Positions 1-9,271 of a stretch of DNA of 64,000 bases are shown one piece after another. This DNA comes from Halorubrum alkaliphilum (lineage in GTDB: Archaea; Halobacteriota; Halobacteria; Halobacteriales; Haloferacaceae): the NCBI RefSeq assembly GCF_017873815.1, contig NZ_JAGGKQ010000006.1, positions 62,001-126,000 of the forward strand, read 5' to 3'. Below the pieces are notes generated by a model. The model saw only the letters and a list, made by a program, of their open reading frames with translations. It searched no databases and had not been told where the DNA came from. The position numbers and the translations under genes are program-made. Positions within the stretch are counted from its first letter, which is position 1. The number at the start of each line of letters is the position of its first letter.

Positions 1-1617
1 AAGCCGACATTCCACGACGAGATCGAGGTGTTCACCACGGCTGACCCCGACGATTACGATGACATCGACGGTGACGGTGCGGAGTCGCTCGGCGCGCTCG
101 AATCGAACGGACTCGATCGAAGCGTCGTGACGGAGGGCGACCGCGTCGTGCTGGGCTTCGAAGCGAGCGGCATCTGGGGCGCGCTCTCCCACTTCGCCGA
201 GGAGCGCGATGCGGGGCCCGTACAGTCCGGCGAGGAGATCGACCACGCCGTTCTGAGCGACCTCCTCGACGTCGATGAGGGCGTCTCCTTACGGGTTCGA
301 CAGACTAATCCAGGCCAGAATGAACGACGCTCCGAGGTCGACCTGACGGACGCCAACGCGGACGGTATCAGCCTGGTTTTGGCCGACGCGACCGAGGTGG
401 AAACGGGAGACAGCGGTTCGACCGCCGGCCGCTTCTATCTAGTGTTGGAGACGGGACCGGACGGTCCGTTCACCGAGACGCCCGAACCCGGCGACGAGTT
501 CGCCGTCGAGTTCGCGCTGGAGGGCGCGGAGGGCGAGCGGTACCGGTTCGACACCGACGGCAACGGCACGCCCCCGGCGTTTGATCCGGTGTCAGCGGAC
601 GACAACGGTGTTCCCGAGCAGTTCCCGTACTGGGAGTCGTCGGACAGTCGTGTGAGCGCAGACACGTCGTTCACCATTCAGGAGCGGTTCCTCCGGTACG
701 ACCACGTCACCAACGACGGGGATGTCCTCGTCGAAGCGGGCGAGGGAACTCTCACGGGGACGACGTCGATTCTCCCGGTGACGGAACTGTCCGCGGACTT
801 CGTGGACGACACCGGCGAGCCGATCCGGACGCTGTCGCCGCTAGAAATCGACGACGGCGAGTTCTCCATCGCTGGCGGTTTTGACGGAGCGTCGCCCGGA
901 ACGCAGCTGAACTATGAACTCTACGACGGTTCCTCGCTAAAGGACGCGCGCAACGTCGTCGTCGTAGACGACACGGACGATCCGGACCGGCTGACGATCG
1001 TGGACGCTCCCGCGAACGTCACCGTCGCCGAGGACGGGAACCTGTCCGCACTCGAGGTCGACGTTCGTAACGCCGGCGGGCTCGAGGGAGATGGTACCCT
1101 CACACTTGACGTCGATGACGGGAACGTCACGGGAACCCACGATCTGACCGTGGCTCCGAACGAGTCGATCCGCGTCGGGTTCTCGTCCGTAAGTACCCAC
1201 CTCGGACCTGGGGAGTATCCGTTCACACTTGCACTCCACGACGACGAACGGAACGGTACGCTGATCGTGGAGGAAGATCCCGCCAAAACTACCATCTCCG
1301 CGGACTCTGAGGAAGGGGATGGTGACTCGGATAGCTCCGAGGAAGGGGATGGTGACTCGGATGACTCCGAGAACGACGAGTCCGCCGAAGACGCGGAGGG
1401 AGATGGTGATTCGGATAGCTCCGAGGGCGACGAGTCCACAGAGGACGCAGAGGAGGACGACGGGGCCGGCGACACCGACGACGCGTCCGCGGACGAGGAG
1501 GACGCCCCTCCCGACGACACGCCGGCGACGCTCCTCCCGTTCGGGATCGGCACGCGGGAGGCGTTCGGCGGGACCGTCCTCGTCGGAGCCACGTATCTGC
1601 TCGGTCACTGGGTGTGA
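1..1617 (+). CDS. Surface/secreted acidic protein, 5' end cut off by window
   Basis: The reading frame is open from base 1, so the start codon and any signal peptide lie upstream; the GTG at 28 is only the first possible start inside the window. The visible 538 residues are strongly acidic. They resemble the beta-rich extracellular domains of haloarchaeal surface proteins, with a CARDB/Ig-like stretch around DNA 1000-1250. An Asp/Glu/Ser-rich tail follows (DNA 1300-1480) with repeated EEGDGDSDSSE-type units. A short hydrophobic C-terminal segment (DNA 1545-1605) probably anchors it in the membrane; I see no clear PGF-CTERM motif. Likely role is cell-surface; no enzymatic motif is visible. The family name is uncertain. 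Confidence 0.7.
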   Translation, partial: KPTFHDEIEVFTTADPDDYDDIDGDGAESLGALESNGLDRSVVTEGDRVVLGFEASGIWGALSHFAEERDAGPVQSGEEIDHAVLSDLLDVDEGVSLRVRQTNPGQNERRSEVDLTDANADGISLVLADATEVETGDSGSTAGRFYLVLETGPDGPFTETPEPGDEFAVEFALEGAEGERYRFDTDGNGTPPAFDPVSADDNGVPEQFPYWESSDSRVSADTSFTIQERFLRYDHVTNDGDVLVEAGEGTLTGTTSILPVTELSADFVDDTGEPIRTLSPLEIDDGEFSIAGGFDGASPGTQLNYELYDGSSLKDARNVVVVDDTDDPDRLTIVDAPANVTVAEDGNLSALEVDVRNAGGLEGDGTLTLDVDDGNVTGTHDLTVAPNESIRVGFSSVSTHLGPGEYPFTLALHDDERNGTLIVEEDPAKTTISADSEEGDGDSDSSEEGDGDSDDSENDESAEDAEGDGDSDSSEGDESTEDAEEDDGAGDTDDASADEEDAPPDDTPATLLPFGIGTREAFGGTVLVGATYLLGHWV

Positions 1618-1734
1618 TCGGAGCCGACGCGCGACGCGGCGTTCGGTTCCCGACGGCCGGTTCGCCGACAGTTCTCAACCCTGAGAACCGCGGGCGAGCG
1701 GTTAAGTGATCGCTGGACCCGACATCGAGTATAT

Positions 1735-2091
1735 ATGGTGACGCGAGTGCTCATCGCGGACGACTCGGAGTTCATGCGGAACCTCCTCCGGGAGATCCTC
1801 GAGGGTGAGTTCCAGATCGTCGGCGAGGCGGAAAACGGGGTCGAGGCCGTGAACATGTACGAGGAACACGGCCCAGACCTGGTGATGATGGACATCGTGA
1901 TGCCGATCCGGGACGGGATCGAGGCCACCACGGAGATCATGGAGGAGGATCCGGGTGCGACGGTGATCATGTGTACCAGCGTCGGCCAGGAGGAGAAGAT
2001 GAAGGCGGCCATCAAGGCGGGCGCGGAGGGGTACATCACGAAGCCGTTCCAGAAACCGAACGTGCTCGACGCCATCGGGTCGGCGGTATAA
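1735..2091 (+). CDS. cheY: Chemotaxis response regulator CheY
   Basis: A 118-residue single receiver domain. It has the full phosphorylation site: acidic pair D9/D10, phospho-acceptor D53 in VMMDIVMP, T81/S82, and K103 in ITKPF. Phospho-CheY is the output that reverses the archaellum motor; in haloarchaea it acts through CheF on the ArlCE switch proteins. The stop codon overlaps the ATG of the CheC gene by one base (TAATG), so translation is probably coupled. A TATA-like GTTAAG at 1701-1706 lies about 27-34 bases before the ATG, fitting a leaderless start. The adjoining archaellum genes support a chemotaxis rather than two-component role. Confidence 0.96.
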   Translation: MVTRVLIADDSEFMRNLLREILEGEFQIVGEAENGVEAVNMYEEHGPDLVMMDIVMPIRDGIEATTEIMEEDPGATVIMCTSVGQEEKMKAAIKAGAEGYITKPFQKPNVLDAIGSAV

Positions 2092-3293
2092 TGCGCGTCG
2101 ATGTTCGGGCGCTCGGGGCCTGTAATCGCCTCGCCGAGCGCGGGGCAGAGCGTGCCGCGGACGCGCTCGCCGATCTCACCGGGACCGACCTCGCGGTCGA
2201 GGTGACCGGCGCGAGCGTCGCCAGCGGCGAGGACCTCGCGGAGGCGTTCGCCGGCCGCGAGTCCATCGGCGTGAGCGTCGGACTCGACGGCGGACTGGAC
2301 GGGGAGGCGGTGCTCGCGTTCGACTCCCAACAGGCGGACGCCCTCCTCTCGCTGCTCCCCGGCGGCGCGTCGATGGGGCGGAGCGCCGTGACGGAGGTCG
2401 GGAACATCGCGCTCGGCGGGTTCCTCGACGGCTGGGCGAACTACCTCGGACAGGCGATCGACATGACCCCGCCGCGCTACTTCGAGGCGGACGGGGCGGC
2501 GGTCCTCCCCGATGGCGCGCTCGCCGGCGACGGCGTCTTCCTCTTCGAGAGCCGGCTGGACGCGACGACGACGGACCTCGACTTCTCGATCTACATGCTC
2601 CCGGACTCGGGTCCGTTCCGCGATCTCGTGGTCGGGAAGACCGCGACCGCGGCCACGCCCGGCGCGGAGGGGGCCGCCGAAGGGACGGGAGACGCCGGCA
2701 GCACCGTGGTCCCCTACGAGTCGCTGTCGACGTTCGCGTCGCTGGCGAAACGGGGGTCGACGAACGCCGCCGACAACATCGGGATGATGACCGGGCTCGA
2801 CACGACCGTCGAGGTGAGTCGACTCCGGTTCGTCCCCCTCGCGGACGTTCCCGCGGAGGTCGGCGTGGAGCCGCACGCTGGAACCGTCTTCGAGCTACAG
2901 GGCGAGCCCAGCGGCTACCTCGCGATCCTGTTCGAGGAGGAGTCGGCGGCCGCGGTCGCCGCCTCGATGCTCCCGACCGAGCCCGACGACCCGCTCGGCG
3001 ACATGGCCGAGAACGCGCTGTGTGAGCTCGGCAACGTCATGACGAGCGGGTTCATCGACGGCTGGGCGAACGTACTCGGCACGTCGATCGCCCACTCGCC
3101 GCCGGAGTTCGTCCACGACATCGGGTCGGCGACGATCAGCCCGATCGTCGCGGAGCTCGGTCGTCGACAGGACTACGGGTTCGTCATCGACGCGGCCATC
3201 CAGACGGAGGGCGTCCAGGCACAGTGTGACGTCTACGCGCTCCCCGACGAGCGGGAGCTGGCGGCCGCGCTCTCCCGACTCTCCGAGACATGA
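2091..3293 (+). CDS. cheC: CheC-type CheY-P phosphatase, tandem double domain
   Basis: This start (ATG at 2091) overlaps the cheY stop and gives 400 residues beginning MRVDVRALG. CheC proteins remove phosphate from CheY-P and are usually about 200 residues, so this is a tandem duplication. Each half has one intact catalytic helix: E102/N105 in TEVGNIALGG and E312/N315 in CELGNVMTSG, both followed by GxxDGWAN. The first helix of each half (residues about 7-30 and 213-234) lacks the Glu/Asn pair and is degenerate. Four-base ATGA overlap with cheD supports an operon, and CheC-CheD complexes are known in other systems. Confidence 0.92.
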   Translation: MRVDVRALGACNRLAERGAERAADALADLTGTDLAVEVTGASVASGEDLAEAFAGRESIGVSVGLDGGLDGEAVLAFDSQQADALLSLLPGGASMGRSAVTEVGNIALGGFLDGWANYLGQAIDMTPPRYFEADGAAVLPDGALAGDGVFLFESRLDATTTDLDFSIYMLPDSGPFRDLVVGKTATAATPGAEGAAEGTGDAGSTVVPYESLSTFASLAKRGSTNAADNIGMMTGLDTTVEVSRLRFVPLADVPAEVGVEPHAGTVFELQGEPSGYLAILFEEESAAAVAASMLPTEPDDPLGDMAENALCELGNVMTSGFIDGWANVLGTSIAHSPPEFVHDIGSATISPIVAELGRRQDYGFVIDAAIQTEGVQAQCDVYALPDERELAAALSRLSET

Positions 3294-3808
3294 GCCATCC
3301 ATCGTCGGCGGGCGGCCGGGATGCGTCCGGGTCGGCGCGGCGGGTCGCGGTCGGCGTCGGTGATCTCGCCGTCGTGGACGGCGACGCCGCGCTCACGACG
3401 AGCGGGCTCGGGTCGTGCGTCGCGGTCGCGCTCGTGGATCCGACCACGGGCGCACGCGGACTCCTCCACGCGATGTTGCCCTCGGCCGACGACTCACAGA
3501 GCTCTCGGCCGTCCGCCCGCCCGGCAAAATACGTCGACAGCGGCGTCGACGCGCTCATCGACGAGCTCGGCGCGGCCGGCGCGTCGCCGAACCGGTTGGA
3601 GGCGCGGCTCGTCGGCGGCGCGGAGATGCTCGATCTCACGGCCGCCGTCGGCCCCCGGAACGTCGAGCGAGCCGAGCGCGCCCTCGCCGACGCGGGGATC
3701 CCGATAGTCGCCCGTGACGTCGGGGACGGCGTGGGTCGAACGGTACGATACCGTCCGAACGGGGAGCTCGCGGTTCGGGCCGCGGACGGGTTTGAGCGGA
3801 CGCTGTGA
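3290..3808 (+). CDS. cheD: Chemoreceptor glutamine deamidase CheD
   Basis: A 172-residue CheD. The family deamidates glutamines in methyl-accepting chemotaxis proteins and often binds CheC. The catalytic Cys lies in GLGSCVAV (C43) and the His in LLHAMLP (H60), with the usual spacing. The start overlaps the end of cheC (ATGA). A stretch of about 100 bases separates cheD from the archaellum gene arlCE on the same strand. No methyl-accepting receptor, CheA, CheB or CheR gene lies inside the window, so the rest of the pathway is encoded elsewhere. Confidence 0.95.
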   Translation: MSHPSSAGGRDASGSARRVAVGVGDLAVVDGDAALTTSGLGSCVAVALVDPTTGARGLLHAMLPSADDSQSSRPSARPAKYVDSGVDALIDELGAAGASPNRLEARLVGGAEMLDLTAAVGPRNVERAERALADAGIPIVARDVGDGVGRTVRYRPNGELAVRAADGFERTL

Positions 3809-3911
3809 GGGGGTTTCGGGACGTAGCTTCCCGCCTCGATGCCAGCTGTGCTTTTCATGTCTGATATTTTGAGGGGTGGCTTGAAGTGTCCCGTGCGGGT
3901 GTATCACGATA

Positions 3912-5777
3912 ATGGGCCTCGAACTACCCGTGTGGGACGTCTCGACGGTCGGACTGGCAGTCGCCACGTTGGGGCTCGTCGGCGCGAGCGTTCTCGATCG
4001 GTTCCTCGACGACGACGGATCCGACGACGACGGTGGGATGGGCGGTGACGACGACGTCTTCGGCGGCGGTATGGGTGGCGGCGGTGGCGGTGGCGGCGGT
4101 ATGGGTGGCGGCGGTGGCGGTGGCGGCGACATGGGCGGTGGAATGGGGGGTGGCGGACTCGGCGGCGGCGGGGACGGTGGTGACGGCTTCGACGACTTCG
4201 ACGGAATGGACGAGTGGGACGACGACTTCGACGACGGTGGCGGCGGCGGCTCCGACACCGACGAGCTGGAGAACCGTCTCGACGACCTCGAAGCGGAGGT
4301 CGCGACCCTTTCCTCGACCGTGTCGACGGTCCGTTCCGAGAACGAGGAGATCTCCGAGGCGGTCGACGACATCGAGGAGGACGTGCGAAACCTGCTCGAC
4401 ATCTACGAGATGGTCACCCGCGGCATCAACCCGTTCGTCGACGAATCCAGCGGGTTCGAGGGTGTCGGCGGCGGTGAGGACTCCTTCGGACTCTTCGATG
4501 ACGACGAGGATGACGAGCCGGCGGACGAGGAACTCGACGACGACGTCGCCAGCGCCGACGCGGACGGGTTCTTCGACGAGGAACTGGTCGAACCCGACGA
4601 CGGCGGCTTCGACGATCTGGACGACGACGTGGACGACTCGGGGGAGGACGCCGACGACGAACTGGGTGACGAGTTCGACGACGAACTAGATGACGAGTTC
4701 GATGACGAACTGGGTGACGAGTTCGACGACCTCGATGGCGAACCGGACGCCGGCGACCCCGCCGACGCCGCGTCCGAGACCGAATCGGCGGACGAGGGAG
4801 ACGACATGAACGACGACGCAAAGAGTTTCAGCGAGTTGAAAGAAGAGTACGACGCCGGGGAGGCCGACTGGGCCGACGAGGCCGGCGGCGAAACGGCGGC
4901 GGACGACGACGATCCGTTCGAGGACGGCGATGGCCTCGACGAACTCGAGGACACCCCGGAGGGAGAAGACGCTCTCGACGACGAGTTCGGCGAGAGCCCG
5001 GCTGACACGCCGGAATTCGAGGACTCGACCGGGGTCGACGGCCACGCGGACGACGCGGGCCGAAACGCGGACGACGATACCGGTCAACGCTCGTCCGCGG
5101 GCGGACGGGGACCGGTTCCGGGGGGCGACCCCGCGGACACGGTCGACGACGGCTTCGAGTACGTCGGCGACGACGACCTCTCCGGAAGCGGTCGGAAGCC
5201 GTACCTCACCGAACTCCCCGCGGACTACGTCGGAGACCTGCTCGTGATGGAGTGGCTGGAGTTCCTCGTGAGCGAGAGCGACGTGACCGACGCGGTTCGA
5301 GCGATCCACTACTACGAGCGGATCGAGTGGGTCGGTCCCGACGCCGCGGCGCGACTCCGCGATTTCCTCTCCGGGTTCGGTACGGTCGACCGGAACCTGA
5401 TCGACCGGCCCGGGACGGCCGAACTGGTGCGGGAGCACCACACCCGGAGCCTGCGGTACATCACGCAACTCAACGGGACCAGCTCCCAGACCGTGCTTCT
5501 CGACCGGTGGGAGGACCTTGCCGGCGGCTCCCTCGTTCGCGGCGGCCCGCCGGCCCCGCCACGCGGAGGCCGCCGGGCTCGCGAGCGAGAACGGAACGGT
5601 CACTCGAACGGCACGTCGCGCCACGAGGGAAGCAACGGCCACCGCAACCGGGACGGGCACCGGGAACGGAATGCGGCCCACGACACCGACGGCGGTTCCT
5701 CCCGGCCGATGACCGATCCGGACCCGCGCCCCGACCACGGCGACCCGGCCGACGGAGGATGGGGAGATGGGCGTTAG
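3912..5777 (+). CDS. arlCE: Archaellum switch protein ArlCE (FlaCE) with glycine-rich linker
   Basis: A 621-residue fusion of the archaellum proteins ArlC and ArlE, which sit at the motor base and receive the CheY signal. Order: short hydrophobic segment (residues about 11-28), extremely Gly/Met-rich linker (about 39-89), ArlC-like coiled coil (about 116-176) with ISEAVDDIEEDVRNLLDIYE, long Asp/Glu-rich region with repeated DELGDEFD-type units (about 189-406), ArlD/E domain (about 429-526) with YLTELPADY and MEWLEFLV, then an Arg/Gly/Asn-rich tail. The predicted N-terminal membrane segment and the poly-Gly tract are unusual. It overlaps arlF by 11 bases. A TATA-like TGATATTTTG at about 3861-3870 precedes it. 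Confidence 0.9.
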   Translation: MGLELPVWDVSTVGLAVATLGLVGASVLDRFLDDDGSDDDGGMGGDDDVFGGGMGGGGGGGGGMGGGGGGGGDMGGGMGGGGLGGGGDGGDGFDDFDGMDEWDDDFDDGGGGGSDTDELENRLDDLEAEVATLSSTVSTVRSENEEISEAVDDIEEDVRNLLDIYEMVTRGINPFVDESSGFEGVGGGEDSFGLFDDDEDDEPADEELDDDVASADADGFFDEELVEPDDGGFDDLDDDVDDSGEDADDELGDEFDDELDDEFDDELGDEFDDLDGEPDAGDPADAASETESADEGDDMNDDAKSFSELKEEYDAGEADWADEAGGETAADDDDPFEDGDGLDELEDTPEGEDALDDEFGESPADTPEFEDSTGVDGHADDAGRNADDDTGQRSSAGGRGPVPGGDPADTVDDGFEYVGDDDLSGSGRKPYLTELPADYVGDLLVMEWLEFLVSESDVTDAVRAIHYYERIEWVGPDAAARLRDFLSGFGTVDRNLIDRPGTAELVREHHTRSLRYITQLNGTSSQTVLLDRWEDLAGGSLVRGGPPAPPRGGRRARERERNGHSNGTSRHEGSNGHRNRDGHRERNAAHDTDGGSSRPMTDPDPRPDHGDPADGGWGDGR

Positions 5778-6255
5778 CGTCTCCGCGTCCACGGCGATCA
5801 TCGTCGCCGGGCTGTTCTTCGCGTTCACCGCGTTCTACCCCGTCGCGGCCAACGGGTTCGACCGCGTCACGGACGCCCAACACGACGTGAACGAACGCGC
5901 GCTCGAACAGCAGAACACGGCGCTGACGGTCGAATCGGCCGAACTTCGGGATACGACCGACGACGGTGAGGCCGACGAACTCGTCGTGACCGCCACCAAC
6001 GACGGCTCGGTCGGGCTCGTCGTGAGCGACACGACGCTGCTCGTCGACAACGCGTACCTCGATGTGGGTTCGGATCCGGCGGTAACGACGAGCGTAGACG
6101 GCGTCGAGGACACCGACCTCTGGCTCGGCGGCGAGCGTCTCAGCGTCAGGATCGACGACGACGATGTCGACGTCTCGGAGGCGGACCGCGTCGTCATCGT
6201 CACCGAATCCGGCGTCCGCGACACGGCCGTCGTGACGGAGGCGGAGGGCAGCTGA
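5767..6255 (+). CDS. arlF: Archaellum stator protein ArlF (FlaF)
   Basis: A 162-residue protein with one N-terminal hydrophobic segment (STAIIVAGLFFAFTAFYP) and a beta-rich outer domain, the standard ArlF layout. With ArlG it anchors the rotating motor to the S-layer outside the membrane. The start lies inside the end of arlCE and the stop is one base before arlG, so the three are one transcript. Typical length for the family. Confidence 0.93.
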   Translation: MGVSVSASTAIIVAGLFFAFTAFYPVAANGFDRVTDAQHDVNERALEQQNTALTVESAELRDTTDDGEADELVVTATNDGSVGLVVSDTTLLVDNAYLDVGSDPAVTTSVDGVEDTDLWLGGERLSVRIDDDDVDVSEADRVVIVTESGVRDTAVVTEAEGS

Positions 6256-6256
6256 G

Positions 6257-6766
6257 ATGGCGAGCGTTCCCGTCTCACACCTGATCCTGTTCATCGCCAG
6301 TCTCGTGATCGCTGCGGGCGTGGTCGGTACGGTCACGACTGGCGTCGACCGCGTGAGCTCCGCCGTCGACGACGCCGGACTCGACGCGACGGAGCAGCTC
6401 CGGACCGACGTGACCGTCATCTCCGATCCGAACGCAGGGGTGTACGACTCGGACGCGGGCACCGACGGTAGCGTGACCCTATTGATAAAGAACACCGGCA
6501 CCTATCGGCTCGCGCCGGACGGGTCCGACCTCGACGTCGTGTTCGACGGTCGCTTCGTCCGGCCGGACGCGACGAGCGGGGAACTCGTCCCCGCCGACGG
6601 CGCGACGGCGTGGAGCCGCGGCGATGTCCTCGAACTCACTATCGATCTGGACGAGGTGGACGGCGTCGGAAGCCTCGAAGACGAAACCAGCGACCACCGG
6701 GTGTACCTCACGGTTAACGGCGACGAGGAGCTGTTCCAGTTCCGCGTGCCGGAGGGGGGTACCTAA
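6257..6766 (+). CDS. arlG: Archaellum stator protein ArlG (FlaG)
   Basis: A 169-residue protein with an N-terminal membrane segment (HLILFIASLVIAAGVVGTV) and a beta-sandwich outer domain. ArlG pairs with ArlF to form the stator contacting the S-layer. Its start is one base after the arlF stop and its stop is two bases before arlH, in the conserved order F-G-H-I-J. Confidence 0.93.
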   Translation: MASVPVSHLILFIASLVIAAGVVGTVTTGVDRVSSAVDDAGLDATEQLRTDVTVISDPNAGVYDSDAGTDGSVTLLIKNTGTYRLAPDGSDLDVVFDGRFVRPDATSGELVPADGATAWSRGDVLELTIDLDEVDGVGSLEDETSDHRVYLTVNGDEELFQFRVPEGGT

Positions 6767-6768
6767 CC

Positions 6769-7521
6769 ATGCCACGCGCAGACAACCTACTGTCGATCGG
6801 CTTGGGCGAGCGCGACCGACTGAACAAGGAGCTGGGTGGCGGTATCCCGCGCGGGAGCATCGTGCTCATGGAGGGTGATTACGGCGCGGGCAAAAGCGCC
6901 ATCTCCCAGCGGTTCGCCTACGGGCTCGTCGAGGAGGGCGCGTCGGTGACGTTGATGTCGACCGAACTCACGGTCCGCGGGTTCATCGACCAGATGCACT
7001 CGCTGGAGTACGACATGGTGAAACCCCTCTTACAGGAGGAGCTCCTCTTTTTACACGCGGACTTCGACTCCGGGGGAGCCTTCTCCGACGGCGACGGGGA
7101 GCGCAAGGAGCTGCTCAAACGGTTGATGAACGCGGACGCGATGTGGAACTCGGACGTGATCTTCCTCGACACGTTCGACGCCATCTTCCGGAACGACCCA
7201 ACCTTCGAGTCGCTCGTCCGGAAGAACGAGGAGCGACAGGCGGCCCTGGAGATCATCTCCTTCTTCCGGGAGATCATCTCCCAGGGGAAGGTCGTCGTGC
7301 TCACCGTCGACCCCTCGGCGGTCGACGACGACGCGATCGGTCCGTTCCGGTCGATCGCCGACGTGTTCCTCCAGTTGGAGATGATCGAGGTCGGCAACGA
7401 CATCCGCCGGCAGATCAACGTGAAACGCTTCGCCGGCATGGGCGAACAGGTCGGTGACACCATCGGGTTCTCGGTCCGCTCGGGGACCGGGATCGTGATC
7501 GAGAGCCGCAGCGTCGCGTGA
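6769..7521 (+). CDS. arlH: Archaellum ATP-binding regulator ArlH (FlaH)
   Basis: A 250-residue RecA/KaiC-like protein. Walker A is GDYGAGKS (residues about 36-43) and Walker B ends with D134 in VIFLDTFD. ArlH forms a ring around the motor ATPase ArlI and regulates assembly and rotation by ATP binding. The next gene is arlI, 76 bases downstream. Confidence 0.95.
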   Translation: MPRADNLLSIGLGERDRLNKELGGGIPRGSIVLMEGDYGAGKSAISQRFAYGLVEEGASVTLMSTELTVRGFIDQMHSLEYDMVKPLLQEELLFLHADFDSGGAFSDGDGERKELLKRLMNADAMWNSDVIFLDTFDAIFRNDPTFESLVRKNEERQAALEIISFFREIISQGKVVVLTVDPSAVDDDAIGPFRSIADVFLQLEMIEVGNDIRRQINVKRFAGMGEQVGDTIGFSVRSGTGIVIESRSVA

Positions 7522-7597
7522 CCCGACGCGCGAGTCGGCGTACGGCCGTCCCGGCGGTCGGGACGCGACCACCCACGACGGAAACTGAGAACGGGAC

Positions 7598-9271
7598 ATG
7601 ACCGAACACGGAACCGCGAAACCGTCGGACGAACTCCGGAAAGCAGCGATGCGTCGACCACACCTCCGCGAGCACCTCAAGGAGTTCAAACAGATCACCG
7701 GCGAGTTTCCCCAGTTCATCGAGGAGCCGAAAGACGAGTACGAGTCGAACCGCCCCAACGTGTTGTATCCGGTCGGGGGACCGATCTACTGTCACGTGTA
7801 CGGCGACCTCGGACAGGACACGAAGTACTACGCCATCGAGCCGGAGATGTCCGGTCCGCAGGCGACGGTGCTCAACGAGGTGAAAAACAAGCTGCTCACG
7901 GCCAGCGGCGGCCACGCCGCGCCCGACTCCGAGGCCGAGTACGACGATCTGATCGAGGAGCTGCTGGCCGACGTCACGCACATCCAGAGCGCACAGACCG
8001 GCTGGAAGCAGACAGTCTCGGAGCTGTTCAACATGGGGAAACTCTCCGTCACGGAGGAGACCTACGAGAACATCCGCTACCGACTCAACCGTGACATCGT
8101 CGGGCTCGGTCCGCTGGAACCGGTGATGCGCGACCCGGCGAACGAGGACATTCACGTCATCGGCCCCCACGAGTGTCACGTCGATCACGGCACGTTCGGC
8201 ATGTTGGAGACGACCGTCGACTTCGGGACGCCACAGGAGTTCGACAACTGGCTGCGCAATATGGGCGAACGGATCGGCGACCCGTTGTCCGACTCCGACC
8301 CCATCGTCGACTCCACGCTCCCCGACGGGTCTCGTATCAACATCATCTACTCCGACGACGTCTCGCTGAAAGGCTCCTCGCTCACGATCCGGCAGGGCGA
8401 CGACGTGCCGCTGTCGATCAACCAGATCACACACTGGGGGACGCTGTCGCCGGAGCTGTCGGCGTACCTCTGGCTCTGTCTCGAGAACGAACAGACGGTG
8501 TTCGTCGTCGGGGAGACGGCGTCCGGGAAGACGACGACGCTGAACGCGATCCTCTCGTACATCCCGAGCGACTCGAAGATCTACACCGCGGAGGACACCG
8601 CCGAGGTCATCCCGCCCCACAACACGTGGCAGCAGCTGTTGACGCGTGAGGGCGGCGGTGAGGGCTCCTCCGACGTGGACATGTTCGATCTGGTCGCCGC
8701 CGCGCTCCGGTCGCGTCCCGACTACATCATCGTGGGTGAGGTGCGTGGCGCGGAGGGTCGGATGGCGTTCCAGGCGGCCCAGACCGGTCACCCCGTGATG
8801 CTGACGTTCCACGCGTCCGACATCGTCTCGATGATCCAGCGGTTCACCTCCGAGCCGATCAACGTCCCCGAGACGTTCATGGACAACGCCGACGTGGCAC
8901 TGTTCCAGAACCGGGTGAAGCAGGGCGACGAGGTGTTGCGCCGGGTGACGAGCGTCCAGGAGATCGAGGGGTACTCGAAGGAGATGGACGGCGTCGTCAC
9001 CCGTGAGGTGTTCAGCTGGGACCCCGTCGAGGACGACATCGTCTTCCAAGGAATGAACAACTCCTACGTCCTCGAAGAGCAGATCGCGACCCTGCTCGGG
9101 TACGCCGACACCCGCGACATCTACGACGACCTCGATTTCCGCGCGGAGCTGATAGAACGGATGATCCAGGAGGGGATCATGGAGTACCACGAGGTCAACG
9201 AGGCGATCGATGCGTTCCAGCGTGACGGCGTCGAGGGGCTGCCCTTCGACATGCACCGGAACGTTCGGTGA
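7598..9271 (+). CDS. arlI: Archaellum motor ATPase ArlI (FlaI)
   Basis: A 557-residue type II/IV secretion-system ATPase that powers both archaellin export and rotation. Walker A is GETASGKT (residues about 305-312), the Walker B/Asp-box region is YIIVGEVRGAEG with E381, and the N-terminal domain is as long as in other haloarchaeal homologues. It lies between ArlH and the membrane platform ArlJ, with a four-base GTGA overlap to arlJ if that gene starts at GTG. Archaellin genes and the prepilin peptidase are not in the window. Confidence 0.96.
   Translation: MTEHGTAKPSDELRKAAMRRPHLREHLKEFKQITGEFPQFIEEPKDEYESNRPNVLYPVGGPIYCHVYGDLGQDTKYYAIEPEMSGPQATVLNEVKNKLLTASGGHAAPDSEAEYDDLIEELLADVTHIQSAQTGWKQTVSELFNMGKLSVTEETYENIRYRLNRDIVGLGPLEPVMRDPANEDIHVIGPHECHVDHGTFGMLETTVDFGTPQEFDNWLRNMGERIGDPLSDSDPIVDSTLPDGSRINIIYSDDVSLKGSSLTIRQGDDVPLSINQITHWGTLSPELSAYLWLCLENEQTVFVVGETASGKTTTLNAILSYIPSDSKIYTAEDTAEVIPPHNTWQQLLTREGGGEGSSDVDMFDLVAAALRSRPDYIIVGEVRGAEGRMAFQAAQTGHPVMLTFHASDIVSMIQRFTSEPINVPETFMDNADVALFQNRVKQGDEVLRRVTSVQEIEGYSKEMDGVVTREVFSWDPVEDDIVFQGMNNSYVLEEQIATLLGYADTRDIYDDLDFRAELIERMIQEGIMEYHEVNEAIDAFQRDGVEGLPFDMHRNVR

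Noticed and set aside
7415-9256. 613-residue open frame opposite arlI
   Set aside because: It is the complement of the conserved motor ATPase gene; long antisense frames are common in GC-rich haloarchaeal DNA.
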